Part shown: one piece after another, positions 46,768 through 59,667 of the stretch
How positions within the stretch are numbered: the stretch's first letter is position 1
Layout of the letters: each line of letters begins with the position of its first letter
From: Macrocybe gigantea
Lineage: Eukaryota; Basidiomycota; Agaricomycetes; Agaricales; Callistosporiaceae
Assembly (NCBI GenBank): GCA_011319805.1
Contig: SJRY01000244.1
Span: 248,001 to 312,000, forward strand
DNA length: 64,000 bases
Reading direction: 5' to 3'
The notes under the pieces: generated by a model
What the model saw: only the letters and a program-made list of their open reading frames with translations
Told to the model about the DNA's origin: nothing
Databases searched by the model: none
Translations under genes and position numbers: made by a program

Positions 46768-49486
46768 ATGTCGTTTCCCAGATTCATCACGACGATGGCC
46801 TCCAATGCTTCCAAGACTCACAAAGTCCCCATCTCTGCCCTTCCATTGGCCTCGCCGTCTCAACTTTTGATCCACAACCTTACCCCAGACCAGCACACAC
46901 CATCCGTAGCTGAATTTCGCAACAACGTCCTCACAACGACACCAAGCATCCAGCGCCGAGCTCGAGTATGTCTTGCAGATGTGAAACGGCCGAGCTGCCT
47001 TTTGAAAGCGGTGCTTTCTAGCTGATATCCCCGCAATCCCATTATTCATTCGTGACCCCGTTGCCGCTGCCGTTCCTTACCAAATTGAGCCCCCTGTGCC
47101 GCCAGTGCCCACCGAGGAAAAGGGAGCGTACATCGAGAAGTGGCTCGCCGAAAGAGAGGCCATTCATCCGAGAGATGACATTCCCAGCCACTCGCTGAAG
47201 CTGTATTACGCCAAGAATAGAGACCAGCCCAGGGAGCTGATCGGACTTTCAGACACCGTACTGAGGGACTGTCTGCCTCACCTCGATGTCGGTGATGCGT
47301 TTGCTGTGATCGGCGCACCCACGCTGGCAAACTCGTTTGACGACGAAGGAGATGGATTGCCTTGGGATTCCGAATCCGCCAAATCGGCCAGGGAACAGCT
47401 TGTCGACGTTCTCGGCGGCCAGAACGTCCTCATGTCCATCCCGTCACCTGATGCGGACCCCCAGTCAGGATTCGCGCCTTGGTCTTTACGCTACAGTGGA
47501 CACCAGTTCGGTTCATGGGCAGGCCAGCTCGGTGACGGACGAGCTATTTCAATTCGTTGAGTGACCTTCGTTTATTCACGATGACTTGAACATATACCGA
47601 ACCCAGTCGCGACACCGCATCCTTCCGACCCTAATTTGACTTACGAACTTCAGCTCAAGGGCGCGGGTCGAACTCCATTTGCACGATCGGCAGACGGGCT
47701 TGCCGTTCTCCGCTCTTCAATACGCGAATATCTTGTTGCTGAAGGTTCGTCCTACCACGTCTTGGGAGAAACCGTGAAAATCATCGACGCAATTGATTTA
47801 TTCCAGCCATGTATGCGTTGGGAATCCCCACTACGCGCTCTCTAGCTCTCGTTTCCCTTCCCGCTTTACCCGTGGCACGAGAACGCATGGAGACAGGATG
47901 CATCACGACACGGGTTGCCCCTTCGTTCATTCGTGTCGGTTCCTTCGAAGCTCTAAATGGTCCTACGAACATGTTTTTCTTTGGCGGCGGCCAGCAGGAT
48001 CCCCACTGGGAGGGCTTGAGAATACTTGGCGAGTGGGTCTCCGACAAGGTCCTTCGGCTGGATCGTACCCCGGATGAGGCTTGGGGCAAGAAGCTGATCA
48101 TGAACGTGGCCAGGCGAAATGCGAAGATGGTCGCCGGATGGCAGGCGTACGGGTTCATGCACGGTGTCATCAACACGGACAAGTACGAGTTCCTTTGCTT
48201 CAACCGGTTCACGCTCGCTGACGTGCATGCACCAGCGTGTCTGTTCTTGGTTTGACCATTGACTATGGTAAGAAATCTCTTTTCGACTCGCATGTCGTAC
48301 TTATCGTGTCATTTTCAGGCCCTTACAGTTTCATGGATGTCTTTGATCGTATGCATATATGCAATCACACGGACGAAGGCGGTCGCTATGCATACAAAGT
48401 TTGTTTTTTTTTTCCGAGGATCAGATTCATAGCACACGCTGACACTATGGTCGTAGTACCAACCCGACATGATGTAAGGATGCAATTTTGGTGAACCGTT
48501 CCTGTAATTCACTGATTCCTCGATCAGCCATTTCGCTTTGCGAGCTCTTTTGAACGCGCTCTCACCATTGATTGCTGCAGAGCAAGAACTCGGAGACAAA
48601 GCCGTCGCAGCTGGGTGGGCGGAAAACGTGTCCGCCAAAAAGATTCAAGAATGGAGCGAGAAAGGAGTCGCCCTCGTCAAAGATGAACTTACGGCACTCC
48701 TTGATGAGACCATAACGAACGAATACCAAGCGCTTATGCGCAAGGTTCGCTACTCCAGTCGTCTACTTTTTTTTCTTTCTTAAAACGTTCGTCAGCGTCT
48801 GGCTCTCATCACCAAGGACTCAAAGGACGAAACGGAGCTTTTCACGCCCCTGCTTGACATTATGGAAAACCACAACCTCGACTTCCACCGCACGTTCCGC
48901 ACCCTGACCAAGTTCCGGCCTAGCATGCTTGTTCCTCGTGAAGTGTCACCAACGCAGCCGAATGGCGCAACTGCCGTGGACCTGGAAGTCTTCATGTCGG
49001 AGTTGCTGTCGCACACGCCCGACCCGGAATGGCTGGATCACCAACGCGCGACGCACGATTGGCTTGCGTGGTTGGACAAGTTCAGCGCGCGCATTGAGGG
49101 GGAGAGAGAGGAGTGGGCGAAGCGATTCGGACCGAACGTGGATGTGGACAAGGAGAGGGAGAGGGCGGGCAAAGCCGCGAATCCTAGGTTTGTGTTGAGG
49201 CAGTGGGTGTTGGAGGAGGTCATTGCGAAAGTGGAGAGGGATTCGACGAGCGGGAAGAGGGTCTTGGCAAAGGTCATGCATGTAAGTTGCGTTTTTTTTT
49301 TGTTACCAGTCCCGTTCATTGACTGGTGAGACTGGTAAGATGGCCTGCAACCCGTTCGAGGCATGGGGCGCCGAAGACGATGAGCGACCGGAAGCGGAAT
49401 TGGACGCAGAGGAGAAGGAGGAGAGGCGGTACTGTGGTATGGGAGATAAGCGGATGCTTGGCTTTCAGTGCAGTTGCTCCAGCTAG
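46768..49486 (+). CDS. FMP40: SelO/YdiU-type protein adenylyltransferase
   Basis: Pseudokinase that transfers AMP to proteins, located in mitochondria in yeast (Fmp40) and linked to redox control. The first exon has [34 protein letters not shown] and [11 protein letters not shown]. Downstream are [16 protein letters not shown] and [16 protein letters not shown], in adjacent frames at 47075 where one C appears lost. Then the conserved core: [103 protein letters not shown] and [13 protein letters not shown]. The C-terminus is [17 protein letters not shown], with cysteine where animal SelO has selenocysteine. N-D and other ATP-site residues of the family are present. About ten introns were placed, all with consistent phase except at 47075. 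The choice between the ATGs at 46768 and 46795 is open. Confidence 0.94.
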
Positions 49487-49799
49487 CGTATGCGCGGAAG
49501 ATGTTGTACCGATACGTATGTGTTTATCTTGGAGTGGGAGTTACGGGAACGCCAAAATCGTGAAATTGTAACGGGCCATGATAGAGTGGCGCTCTCGTTC
49601 TCATGGGACAAGAAATTGCTCAAGTTGTTCACTGAACCGGAACGTCGACGTGTTGCGCAACAAGCATGCTACAAGCCTGACGCCAAATGGACCAACAGAA
49701 AAATAGCTCGTTAGTGGACAATAATGTGACGGATTTCGGCTGTGCATTGATGATATTATAAGGAAGGTACAAGGTCAAAGGACGGGGGTGCTATTATGT
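49487..49799. other. Convergent intergenic region between SelO and ARP3
   Basis: No gene seen in these 313 bp. They should hold the two 3' untranslated regions. Confidence 0.55.
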
Positions 49800-51644
49800 C
49801 TATGTTGCGCTGCCGAAGATCTGGTAACGTCTGCAAATGCTCGGGCCGATCTCGTCATACTGCGCTTTGGTGTGGCAGGAGGTGTAAAATTCGGGCTACA
49901 GTGCTATGATTAGAAACCGACAACATGATGTCCGAACGATATGGTTTCGTACCAATGAAGCGAGAAGAGAGCCACCAAACCAGACGGCATATCTGACGAG
50001 GCAAAACAAGATGTAAACATCACCAAGATACGCACCAAGACGATGCTCGCACCTTTGGCGTTTGTGAGAGATGACGTCGACTTCGACGCCCGAAGACTGT
50101 TCAGAAAAATCGATGAGCCTTGCGCAGGGTGTGACGAGGAGTATTAATGTGAATCACCTTCATCGTACTTCTGCTCGCCAAGACGCTTGCGTCCAAGCGT
50201 CGGTCGACGAGCTGTTTGAGATCCCGCTTTAGACGTTGACCAAAGTGTTGGAACATGGTGGAGCCGCCAGAAAGAACGATGTTCTGAGAACGGCATGTTG
50301 GTCAATCGGTGCAGGAGGCGAAGCGAACACTGAACGAAAAAAGAGCGTCCCGTACCTTGTAAAGACCGCGGCGAACATCTATTGGCGACTGTTGGATAAC
50401 ATCGTCGACGATCTCAGGAAGGGGAGTCAGGAAGTCGGAGGAGTAGATTTCAGGGTTGAAGAATATCTCGGGGGCGAGAAAACGCTCATAACCAACATCG
50501 AGCGTGTATTTCTGCAAGACCTCAATCAACCGTGGGGCAGAAAACAGGAAACGAACGTGTGCGTACTCTTCCTGTCACGGAATGCTCTCCTTCGTACCGT
50601 TCAAAGTACTTATACGGCTCTTCGTCGTATTTTCTAAACTCTCGCACAATGTCTTGACACACATAACTGTAGTTTTCCTTCACCTTTCCGGCGACCTTGA
50701 GATGGTCCTCTGGGGGTACGTTGACCATCTCTCCGCGCTCTCGCATCAGGTTGAGGACGAACTGCGTGATGTCGCGTCCAGCAATAGGAATGTGCTTGAT
50801 AGCGCTACCAATGACATATCCCTCGGCACAAGGAATAACGTGCGTCACTCCATCTCCCGAATCGATTACGGTGCCTGTCAGGGTGCGATCGGTCACACGA
50901 TTCGAGGACCAGGATGCGGCGAGAGCAAGCACGGCCTGCACAGCGATATAGAGTCCTTTGATATTGAAAGACTCGAAGAAGATTTCGGCCGTTTGTTCTC
51001 TGTTTTCTGGAGGGTTGAGAGGAGGCTCTGTCTGATAAAACCAAGAGGCGTCGGATTGGTATATCGCAAGAGGCGGGTCGTCGTGAAAAGGACATGTGGG
51101 AATGGCAACAGTGGGGTACTCACAAGGAGGAAATAGTGATCTTCGGGCTCAGCCCTGAGGTACTTGAAAATCGTCTGTTCCCAGTATCGCTCCATGTAGT
51201 CCCAGTTGTCGATCATGCCATGTCGGATCGGGTAATGTACGCCATATCCTGGCGTCTTTACGTTCGCTAGCGCCTCGTCGCCGATGAAGAAATCGAGATC
51301 TTCGACACCCCGTTTGGACGCAAGATGGCCAGGCTTGGCTGGGACTGCGGGCGCGCGTGAGGACTGTGTCGCAGATCCTCGCGTCGCAATCGCGGTCGGG
51401 AACACACTGGCATACGGTCATTGAGGATAATCGAAAACATTAAAGGGTTGAGCAAGACGTCTTTTGAAAGAAACGGGTTGGACTGCGCGCAACTCACAAC
51501 GACGGGTCCGAATTTCCAGCGAAGCTATAATCAAGGCAATTCGATAAGCGTTGATCGCAGGAACAAAGACTAGTATTTGAGGACGCACCCGACCTTCGAA
51601 AATCCTGTACCGTTGTCACAGATGATGGGGGCCAGCAAGGACAT
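49800..51644 (-). CDS. ARP3: Actin-related protein 3, Arp2/3 complex subunit
   Basis: Subunit of the Arp2/3 complex, which nucleates branched actin at cortical patches. The start [19 protein letters not shown] at 51644 is the family start. Next are [10 protein letters not shown] and [75 protein letters not shown], then the Arp3 phosphate loop [97 protein letters not shown] and [20 protein letters not shown]. The protein ends with [12 protein letters not shown]. About nine introns with consistent phases were placed, and no frame break was found. The DxGD nucleotide motif is intact. Arp2/3 subunits are essential in most fungi, so this is a housekeeping gene. Confidence 0.96.
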
Positions 51645-53457
51645 GATTGCGCTCTAGAGGCTGCTGCTGCGAGGTCGTCTCCATACTCGTTCATACCCGC
51701 CCTTGTTTGTTTGTCTGAGTACTTCAAATATAATAATGTCAAACATACTTCCACGATCGTGTCATCAACGAACACCTGCTATTGACCAGTTGAGCGATGT
51801 CTACTGATCAGAATCAGCATGAATGAGGTTCGGTTCCCTTCTCCTATCCATTTCTTGTATCATGAGACTTCATTCGGCGTTCACATTTGTGAGATCTCTG
51901 CGGTTGACTGCCGGTGTCCTTCTGACAAGAGCACGATGTTGACCAGATTGAGGAGTCTCAGGATCGGCCTCTTGCTCTGTATTATGGCTAGGAATTTACC
52001 TCCGTCACTAATCGATCTCTTGTTTTTGGTTTCATGAAAGCCAGGCGCTTTAATACATTCCCACCACGCTGACGGATATCGCACAAAGCATTAGTCGATC
52101 GATATTCTGAAGATGGAATCTGTAAACCATAAATTCATGGTGGGTGAATGTGTGCGCGACTTCCACAGTGAGTCTCTGGCGGATCTGAAGTCGGGAACAT
52201 GGATCCTGCCGGAGGCGCTAACAAAGCCAGCCCCACTACCTGAGGCACGTGGAATTGATACTACCCGACATTGGCGCTGCTGCGCCTCGCAACGAGTACG
52301 CAGCAATGCACAGAATAGATTCACGGCATGCTCAAACAGTGTCGCAAGAGACTCAGCTTCCGGTCTTTTCTCTTATTCTGCTACAAATCTCACGGCCACC
52401 ACGAATTTTCACCTTATCTGGACAGCGCCACGGAGTCTCAGCCTTAGACTGAGTTTTAGAACCTCCCCCTTCCCTACGTATACCCGTAGAAGGCTGCTGC
52501 AAAATTGGAGTTCCAGCTTGAGAGCTCCGTAGCTGATCAGGACGTATCGTCTGTCGCAGCCATCACTGCATCAAGGGTTCCCTACCATCTTCGATGCAGT
52601 CCATTAACGAGTCAGGACTCATCCCAGGAGTCACCGCGGGCTGGTTGAGCCTCCTAACGTTTCAATGGGGCACCTCTCTTTTGAGCCTCGGCTGTGCATG
52701 TCCCCTCGAGGCGCCGGACCTCTACCAGCTCCCGCCGTATTGCAGTGCTGCTCACATAGCAGACTCGATTAATGAGTCGTGTGACAGGCAAAAGGAAAGG
52801 GGGGATACAAATGACGTCTGGCGAATGGCGAGATTCAGTCATGTCCTGGAAAGTTTCTCATTTAGACGTTCAAGCGCAACAGGGAGGAGAGAGGATATGG
52901 CACGAAGTATATGGTAGGAAGAAGGCACACTTGGTTTGGGCCTTTAACAACATCGTTAAGTGGTGGTTCTAGACCGGTGGAACACATGGAATTTTCAGAG
53001 AAATGGGAGACTCACCGACTTGCCGAAGGAGCATGTTCAGGCTTGATATGCTATTCAATGCAATGGCAGAGGCGAATACATTCTATGGCGCTATACTTTT
53101 GAGACCGCTGGCGGATGGTTGCTATTTGGGGTTACTGTATATGCCGTTTTCTATCAATTTATTATCTTGTGATACACAAGTAGATTCAGCAATGCTCACG
53201 ACAGGTGCGATGACCAGATTCCAAGTCGTCTGTTGGATGAGATTTCGGCTGACAAGAATCGCATCTACAATAGCCAGGCAATTCCATCTTCTGAACGGAA
53301 TTTTACGTGTTCAATGAAAGTCGGCATGTAATTACTTATAACGCATCGAAAGCGAGCTCCGCTTCTTCAACCTTTCTTCCTCCCCGTTGCCTGCCTCAAC
53401 TCTCTCCCAGTCTCTGCACACTCGTTTCTATTCTGACATTCCTTCTTATACCCTAAT
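51645..53457. other. Intergenic region of 1.8 kb, no gene supported
   Basis: The left end holds the ARP3 promoter and the right end the aspartic protease promoter. The frames at 52113-52532 and 52594-52917 (plus) lack family motifs and signal peptides. I see no transposon ends. Confidence 0.45.
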
Positions 53458-55503
53458 ATGCATCTCTATGTGGTGCTCTTGACGGCGCTACTAACGGTCC
53501 TCCTACAGTCGGAAGACGCGCACTCACTTTCTACCAGACGAGCCGGAAAGTTCGTGTCAATTTCAATTACGAAAGTCCCGCCCAGCCATAACAAGCGAAA
53601 TCTTCCTCCCGCCATCGTACGCTTAGCGTGATCGCTGTCTGGAATGAACGCTTCTGCTCAACTGTCTTGAACGCAGGTGCATCAGCAACATGCAAATCGA
53701 GGCATAAAGCGGATGGCCCTCATGACGGGTCGCAACGCGGACGTGTCCACTAGCGACCTCATTTCCAACCTCCAGAAGCGTGCCGCCACCATTCCTCCAT
53801 CACTTCAGAAGAGGTATTATCATGTCGGTTTTTCAGATATCCTCGGTGGCTTGAACGACATGCTCGGCGGCTCTCAAGAAAAGGCTAAGAGTGACGGACA
53901 TGCTTTCCAGACGTCCAATGGAACACTCCGGCAGCGACAAGCACGGCCAGCAGTTCTGGAGACAACCTCACGAAGGCCAACCCGCCAAAATTCAACAACA
54001 GCGTTGGATTGGACATCGAGTTCGTGATTCTTTTCGCTTAATACTTTGCCGCTGACAGCACTTACAGGGCCAAGGACGAAGGATGTGAGCGGGGCCATGA
54101 TGCATCTTTTCTGATGTTAGTTGACTGTTGGGTGTGATTCCAGACATTGGAGACATCCAGATCGGCACCCCGCCAAGGACGTTTCGGCTTTTGATGGATT
54201 CTGGTTCTGCTGACTTCTGGGTCGGAGCAGAAGGCTGCCATGGCCCCGCCGGGTCGAGCTGTGTGAGTTCTTGCCTAGCTTTCTGTTCATCTCACGCTGG
54301 TGTTGATGTCTGATCAGGGTCCTCACAACTTCCTGGGCCCGAAATCCAGCTCCACCTTCAATGACACGAAACGAGGGTGGTCAATCCGATACGGTACCGG
54401 CGACGTCCAAGGTCATGTTGTCCGTGACAATATCCGGATTGCCGGACTGAGTTTGAAGACTCTCGAGTTCGGCGTCGCCCTCAATGAAAGCGAAGAGTTC
54501 ACCCGTGAGTTGTGTAAACGTACTCTAGATTGTGTGACTCTGGCTCATTATGCTTCAGCGCCAGCATACCATTCGACGGGCTGGCCGGCTTCGCGAAATC
54601 TGTAAGGATCGTTAAGAGGGATGCTTGCGCTCATTCAGCACTATGACTGTAGGAAATTTCACAGCAGCACACCATCACTATCGTAGAGGCACTGCACGAA
54701 GAGGGCCTGATTGACCAGCCTATCACGTCCTACAAGATTCCTCGCCTCGATGACCACAAGAACGATGGCGAAATGACGCTTGGCGCCTTGGACCCTTCTA
54801 AATACCGGCAGGACACGTTGATCAAGGTGCCGAATGTCAACATGTTCGGATTCTGGGAGGGTGCCATCGGTGCTGTCAATGTCAATGGCCACGACATGGG
54901 ATGGTCCAACAGGACAGCCATCCTGGACACGGGCACCGTGAGTTGGCCGAATTACTTTATTCTTGAATGAGCGGCTGAGCACTAGGTTGGAAAATATTAG
55001 ACGCTCATCATCGCCCCCAAGGAGGTATCTTAAGCCACTCATCTACATTGGCGATGACGAAAACTGACACACTGTTCCGAAGGATGTCGACGCGATACAC
55101 AGCCTTATCCCGGCTGCGTGTTCGACAACCAGGCCTGGAACATCCCCTGCAACTCCACAGTTGCCATCTCCCTCGCATTTGGTGGGCGGGCATTTGCGAT
55201 CGACTCCAGAGACATGACTTTCCTCCCCGTCGATCCAAACGAACCAAACGGACTCTGCATATCCGGAATAGCCTCGGGCAACTTTGGCCTTCCGACACAG
55301 TGGCTGGTACGTCTTTGTGCTTGTCCTTTCAAATCTCCATACGAGTTCTGAGAAAACTGTATTTGTGGGTTCTTTAGGTTGGAGATACATTCTTGAAGAA
55401 CGCTTATTTCAGCACGAACGTCGCGACGAACGAGATATCCCTGGCGAAACTTGGCTTGACAATCGTGATCAATGAGCGGCATTGTGCCTCAACTTCGGAA
55501 TGA
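53458..55503 (+). CDS. Secreted pepsin-type aspartic protease (family A1)
   Basis: Extracellular acid protease. The start MHLYVVLLTALLTVLLQSED is a signal peptide. A propeptide of about 130 residues follows, with Lys-Arg pairs (for example LQKRAAT and LQKRYYH) that fit processing. Catalytic lobe 1 starts SVGLDIEAKDEGYIGDIQIG and has the first active-site motif MDSGSADFWVGAEGC. Then come GPHNFLGPKSSSTFNDTKRG, SIRYGTGDVQGHVV, GDIQ-type and flap-region residues, and HTITIVEALHEEGLI. Lobe 2 has EMTLGALDPSKY, NVNGHDMGWSNRTAILDTGT with the second catalytic Asp, CNSTVAISLAFGGRAFAIDS, and GLCISGIAS. The end is VGDTFLKNAYFSTNVATNEI and SLAKLGLTIVINERHCASTS. The propeptide frame and the NTPAATSTASSSGDNLTK stretch are out of phase. 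One base is probably missing between about 53880 and 53925. Some seven introns are seen. Confidence 0.92.
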
Positions 55504-56881
55504 TCACACTTCTGCACTACTTCTACCTTTTTTCCTTTCGCTTGGACCCGGCAGTACTCCTCCCGGTGTATAATCGTAACACGTAGATCGTAGATCTCGC
55601 TTCTTGGACACTTTGCAACTTCGGACAGATATAATACAGCATTACAATTTTTTTCCGCATTGAAATAGCGTTAACGCGTCTTCCATTACGCACTTTCGCG
55701 TTGATACGCCCTCCGTTCTCGAGATGCGCCCGAAATGAGGTCTTGTCAAGCGTTTACGTGTCGCTCGTGAACAGACTCCGCTTGGAGGTAATATAAACCG
55801 TATTCATGTCAGGCCTGGGTTAGTCCGGCACTTCTCCTCGAAAGGGTGCTAAATGGAGACAGTGGACAGCACCGGCGGCCGGCTCTATGCACAGCGTCCG
55901 CGACTTCGAGCACACGGCATACGCTGTGTCTCTCTCACGCTCTGTTTCATTTCTAATACAAGTGGTTGCTTTCAACTAGCCTCTATGCATACGTGTTCGG
56001 GATTGATGGTACACAGATGTAAGCCGATTCGTATAAGCAGATGACAAAATGGCACTAGAAAAGAAAATGGCGAGTGAACACGCGATGATCTGTAAATAAT
56101 GGTATTTAGAACAAAGGGACGGAAGAATGGGAGCATTAAACGACAGAGAAGGCGGTGAATGAATTCAACTACTCAGCGGGAGGATATGCAGTGCGTCGGA
56201 TATTGATATGCTTGAGGTATTGCGGACTGGATGCGGAATAGGAATTAAGATTGCGATCGGGAATGAATTCGACGGATGCGTGAATTGGGGTGTCGGAGCG
56301 AGGTATCGACATGAAGGAACGGGAGCCAAAGGCATGAGATGAGGTGATGCTTGTATTAGGGTGCTTTGCTAAATGGATTGTTTGGATGCGAAGGAGAGTG
56401 GAGAGCGATTGGCAATTACATTCAGTTGCATGCGAGCAGACAGGAACGGATGAAATGAGTTAACGCAGGACACGGAGTGAAAGCGTCCCTTCGGCGTTTG
56501 GAGCAGCGGGGAAGCCAGCCAAAAACAGTGGGATGACGACGAAAGGAGCAACAACGAACGCCAGCGCAGGGACAGAAGATGACGGGATCCAAAGGAGCCA
56601 TTGCCGATTGCAGGTCGACAGGTGAAGTTGAGGGGTTACCATATTGAACTAGGACGACGCGTTGGAAAAGGACTTGAGATGGGAAGTTCCAAATGCGCAG
56701 TGAGGATGGATCGCATTTGATTGTACAAGGTTGTGGAGAAAAAAATTGGTAAAAAGACAAAAATCAACTGTAGGTCGAAACACCGTCCAACGATCTTGGA
56801 ATGAGAATATACAAAAAAGGATTTTTTTCGCCAAGATATGTAGAGGGGGGCCATCGTTTGAATACATTTGCTCAAAACACA
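55504..56881. other. Intergenic region, no gene supported
   Basis: The stretch lies between the convergent ends of the protease (plus) and the LAMMER kinase (minus). It contains only short frames; a minus frame at 56649-57323 is partly the kinase and partly run-on into untranslated sequence. Confidence 0.5.
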
Positions 56882-58965
56882 TTAGATCTCGTTTGGTATT
56901 TCCAGGGAGAAATAGGGGTGGTTGAGTGCATCCCGCACCGTGATGCGTTGACCGGGGTCGAACGCGAGAAGCCTTTGTACAAGGTTTAGAAAATGGCGAT
57001 TGATAGTGTCCATGGGCGGAATGACGTCCTGTTTTGGAGCATGAGACAATCAGGAGACGCCACAAGGGAGGAGAGCTGAAACAACACACCGAGAGCGGGC
57101 GTGTCGAACGAACGTCCTTCTTGCTCTGACGAGAGGCTTTAGGCTTCGGCCAGTCTAGTTTTGCGGCTTCTTTGAAGAATTCAGGTTTCGACCGTGCACC
57201 TGCACGAGCGAAACGTTCTGGCATTTTGCCCATGACCATTTCCATCATGGCCAGGTGTTCCAGGTTGTCGTGTGTCTGGAACAAAGCGACGCCTGTGAAA
57301 AATTCCACAAGGATGCAACCCAAAGAGTAAGCGTCGCATGGGAATGACCATCCTAGGCCTACACATAGATCAGAATAATGTAGTCGGGCGGTGTCAATTC
57401 AACGAACCCAGAATTATTTCCGGCGCACGATAATGCCGTGTAGAAACTACAGTTGAGTGATATTCTTGTTCAAAAGTAGCAGATCCAAAATCGATGAGGC
57501 GGATTTCTGTTGATTCCAAGATCCGCTTTGGTCTAAGCGGCGCATTTCTCTATATAATAGCATAAACGGCGATGAATGCTTGAACATATAATTCTTACCT
57601 TTCCAGAAGCTGCTACCTGCACCGTTCTATAGTCGTTGCGCACTAGGAGTATATTTTCGGGCTTGAGATCCGTATGGATTAAACGTAAATCATGAAGAAC
57701 TGATCGTTTAATGAGACATGACGTTCATAAAGGCATAATCGGGTTTGACGTACATGCCACACTTCCCAGGAGTTGACGGGCGAAGCTTTGAATGTGGTGG
57801 CGAGGGAACGGGGCGAAGTCATTCTCCTTGAGAAAGTCGTACACACACATGCCAAGGAGCTCCGAAACAAGGCAGATGTGATTGCGATGGTCAAACCAGT
57901 CCAGCAGATGTATGCATTTGCTGGCGACATGGGTTAGATGAGAAAGTATGAAGGATCAGGATAGCCAGGACTCACTTGCGGTTCAGGGGGTCACGCTCCT
58001 TTAGCTTCTGAAGTACGCGGACTTCGATCTTGCTAGCATCTCGGTACTTGGGGATAGCGCGAATGATCTTGATGGCGACCCGCGCATTGCTGTTGTGCGT
58101 GTCCATGGCTTCAACGACCTTGCCGAATGTTCCCTGGCCAAGCAGTCTCACAGTACGGTCTGGAGGTTCAAATAAGAAAAGACAGTCGAGCAAAGTATGT
58201 TGGAAGTAACGCACATCGTCGATAAATCATGTCATCGGGCACAATGATGTAGTGGCCTTCTTTGTCGTCGCAGGAGACAGGGCCTTTCTCAGTCTGAGCG
58301 GGTTGGTGAGCAAAGACTGTCCCAAAAGAGAGACAACGCTTTGACGGGCATACATCATCGGTGGCAGCGGCACTTCGGCTTTCCCAGGATTTTGTCTGCG
58401 CAAGCGTTTGGTCTTGATGGGAAGTAGGAAGGAGTTTCTTGGTAATTAGCGCACGGACCTCCTCCGGTTCCCGTTTTCTTTTCTTTGCCGCTGGTGGGAC
58501 GATAATGGATGAGGAACTGCTGGACTGTGCCTGGGCTTCCGCGGCGGCTCTTGCCCTAGTTCTAATGGGCGCAGAAAAGACAGGGGGCTGATAAGAGGCG
58601 GAAAAGGCACCAGTATGTGTTGTTGCGGGTGACATTGTTTGCGGCGGAGGTGTGTCCTCGATGACGATCACCTCTCTGAGCTTTCCATCGCTGTCTACTT
58701 CTTGGACCTCGCTGTAGCTGACGGTGTATTGGTGGGTTGCACGCTTGCGTTTGCGAGTCGCCACGGGCGGAGTGGGCATGACACTTGGCCCAGGGTTTGC
58801 ATTGAGTCCGTTCAAAGAATGGCGGGGATATGGGTTTGGCAGGTGTTGAGGGGGGAGCTGGTGGACAGCCTGCATCGTCTGGAGCGTTGCAGACGACGTG
58901 GTGGATGGAGGAAGAGGGAGATTCAGGCGTGCTGTCTTGCTAAATGGGAGGAGACCGACTTGCAC
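56882..58965 (-). CDS. LAMMER (CLK-type) dual-specificity protein kinase
   Basis: Kinase of the LAMMER family (fission yeast Lkh1, budding yeast Kns1, animal CLK), acting on SR proteins and in stress, flocculation or Pol III control. The N-terminal region of about 240 residues is rich in Ser, Pro and basic residues, with likely nuclear signals [10 protein letters not shown] and KKRKREPEE. The kinase domain has [91 protein letters not shown], the catalytic loop [48 protein letters not shown], and the signature [20 protein letters not shown]. The end is [20 protein letters not shown] and [12 protein letters not shown]. About eight introns give consistent phases; no frame break was found. The start is the first ATG of a long open frame. 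Confidence 0.95.
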
Positions 58966-59667
58966 CCATTCTGGACTGCCTCCTGTTTGGTTCTATTTGG
59001 CCGTCGTTACTCACAAGACTCCCGACACCCCGCTACCAATTTTAAAGTTGCTGTTGTTTCTTCTCGCACGTTCGAATTCGACGTTGCATTAGACATTGCC
59101 TCGGCCGTTATTGGCCCTTCTCCGCGATTCATCCATTCTCTTTCCGTTGCTGTCCCATGACACCCCCTTCCAAATCGGCTCAATTTTGGAGACGATTTAT
59201 GCGCTTCACTCACCTTTTCCGACCCAAATTGCCGCTAGTCATCAGCACACGTCAGCGGTCCAGTCTGTCCCGTGCCTGATTACTATGTTATCAGATCAAA
59301 TACCCGAATCAACTGCACCGTGTCGCGAAATCCCCGAGGCTGACAAGCCAAGGTGTTCCAGAGTGTGCGCCAACATATATATACCTGCGATAAATCACGG
59401 CATCCATCTGGATCCGCAAGGTCTCTGCCTCCTAGCTCCTGATGTTCACAACGCATTGTCAGGTGCTACCGGGCGCTCCGCACGATTGAAACTCGCATCA
59501 GAGCAGCTAGGCCATCTGCGAACAGCTCATTGTCTTTCCCGTGACATCTTGTTACTGTATGTCAACCAGTTCAGTTTATCCCGGCGCCACGGGGCGTGTC
59601 AAATCACACCGTAAGAACACGACCTAGTCGATGCCAACTAACTGGCCGTTAGTGAACCCAAGCCTGC
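58966..59667. promoter_or_regulatory. Divergent promoter region of LAMMER kinase and isochorismatase-GST gene
   Basis: The 702 bp between the divergent starts hold both promoters. A frame at 59096-59614 overlaps the region but shows no known motif; I treat it as chance. Confidence 0.45.
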
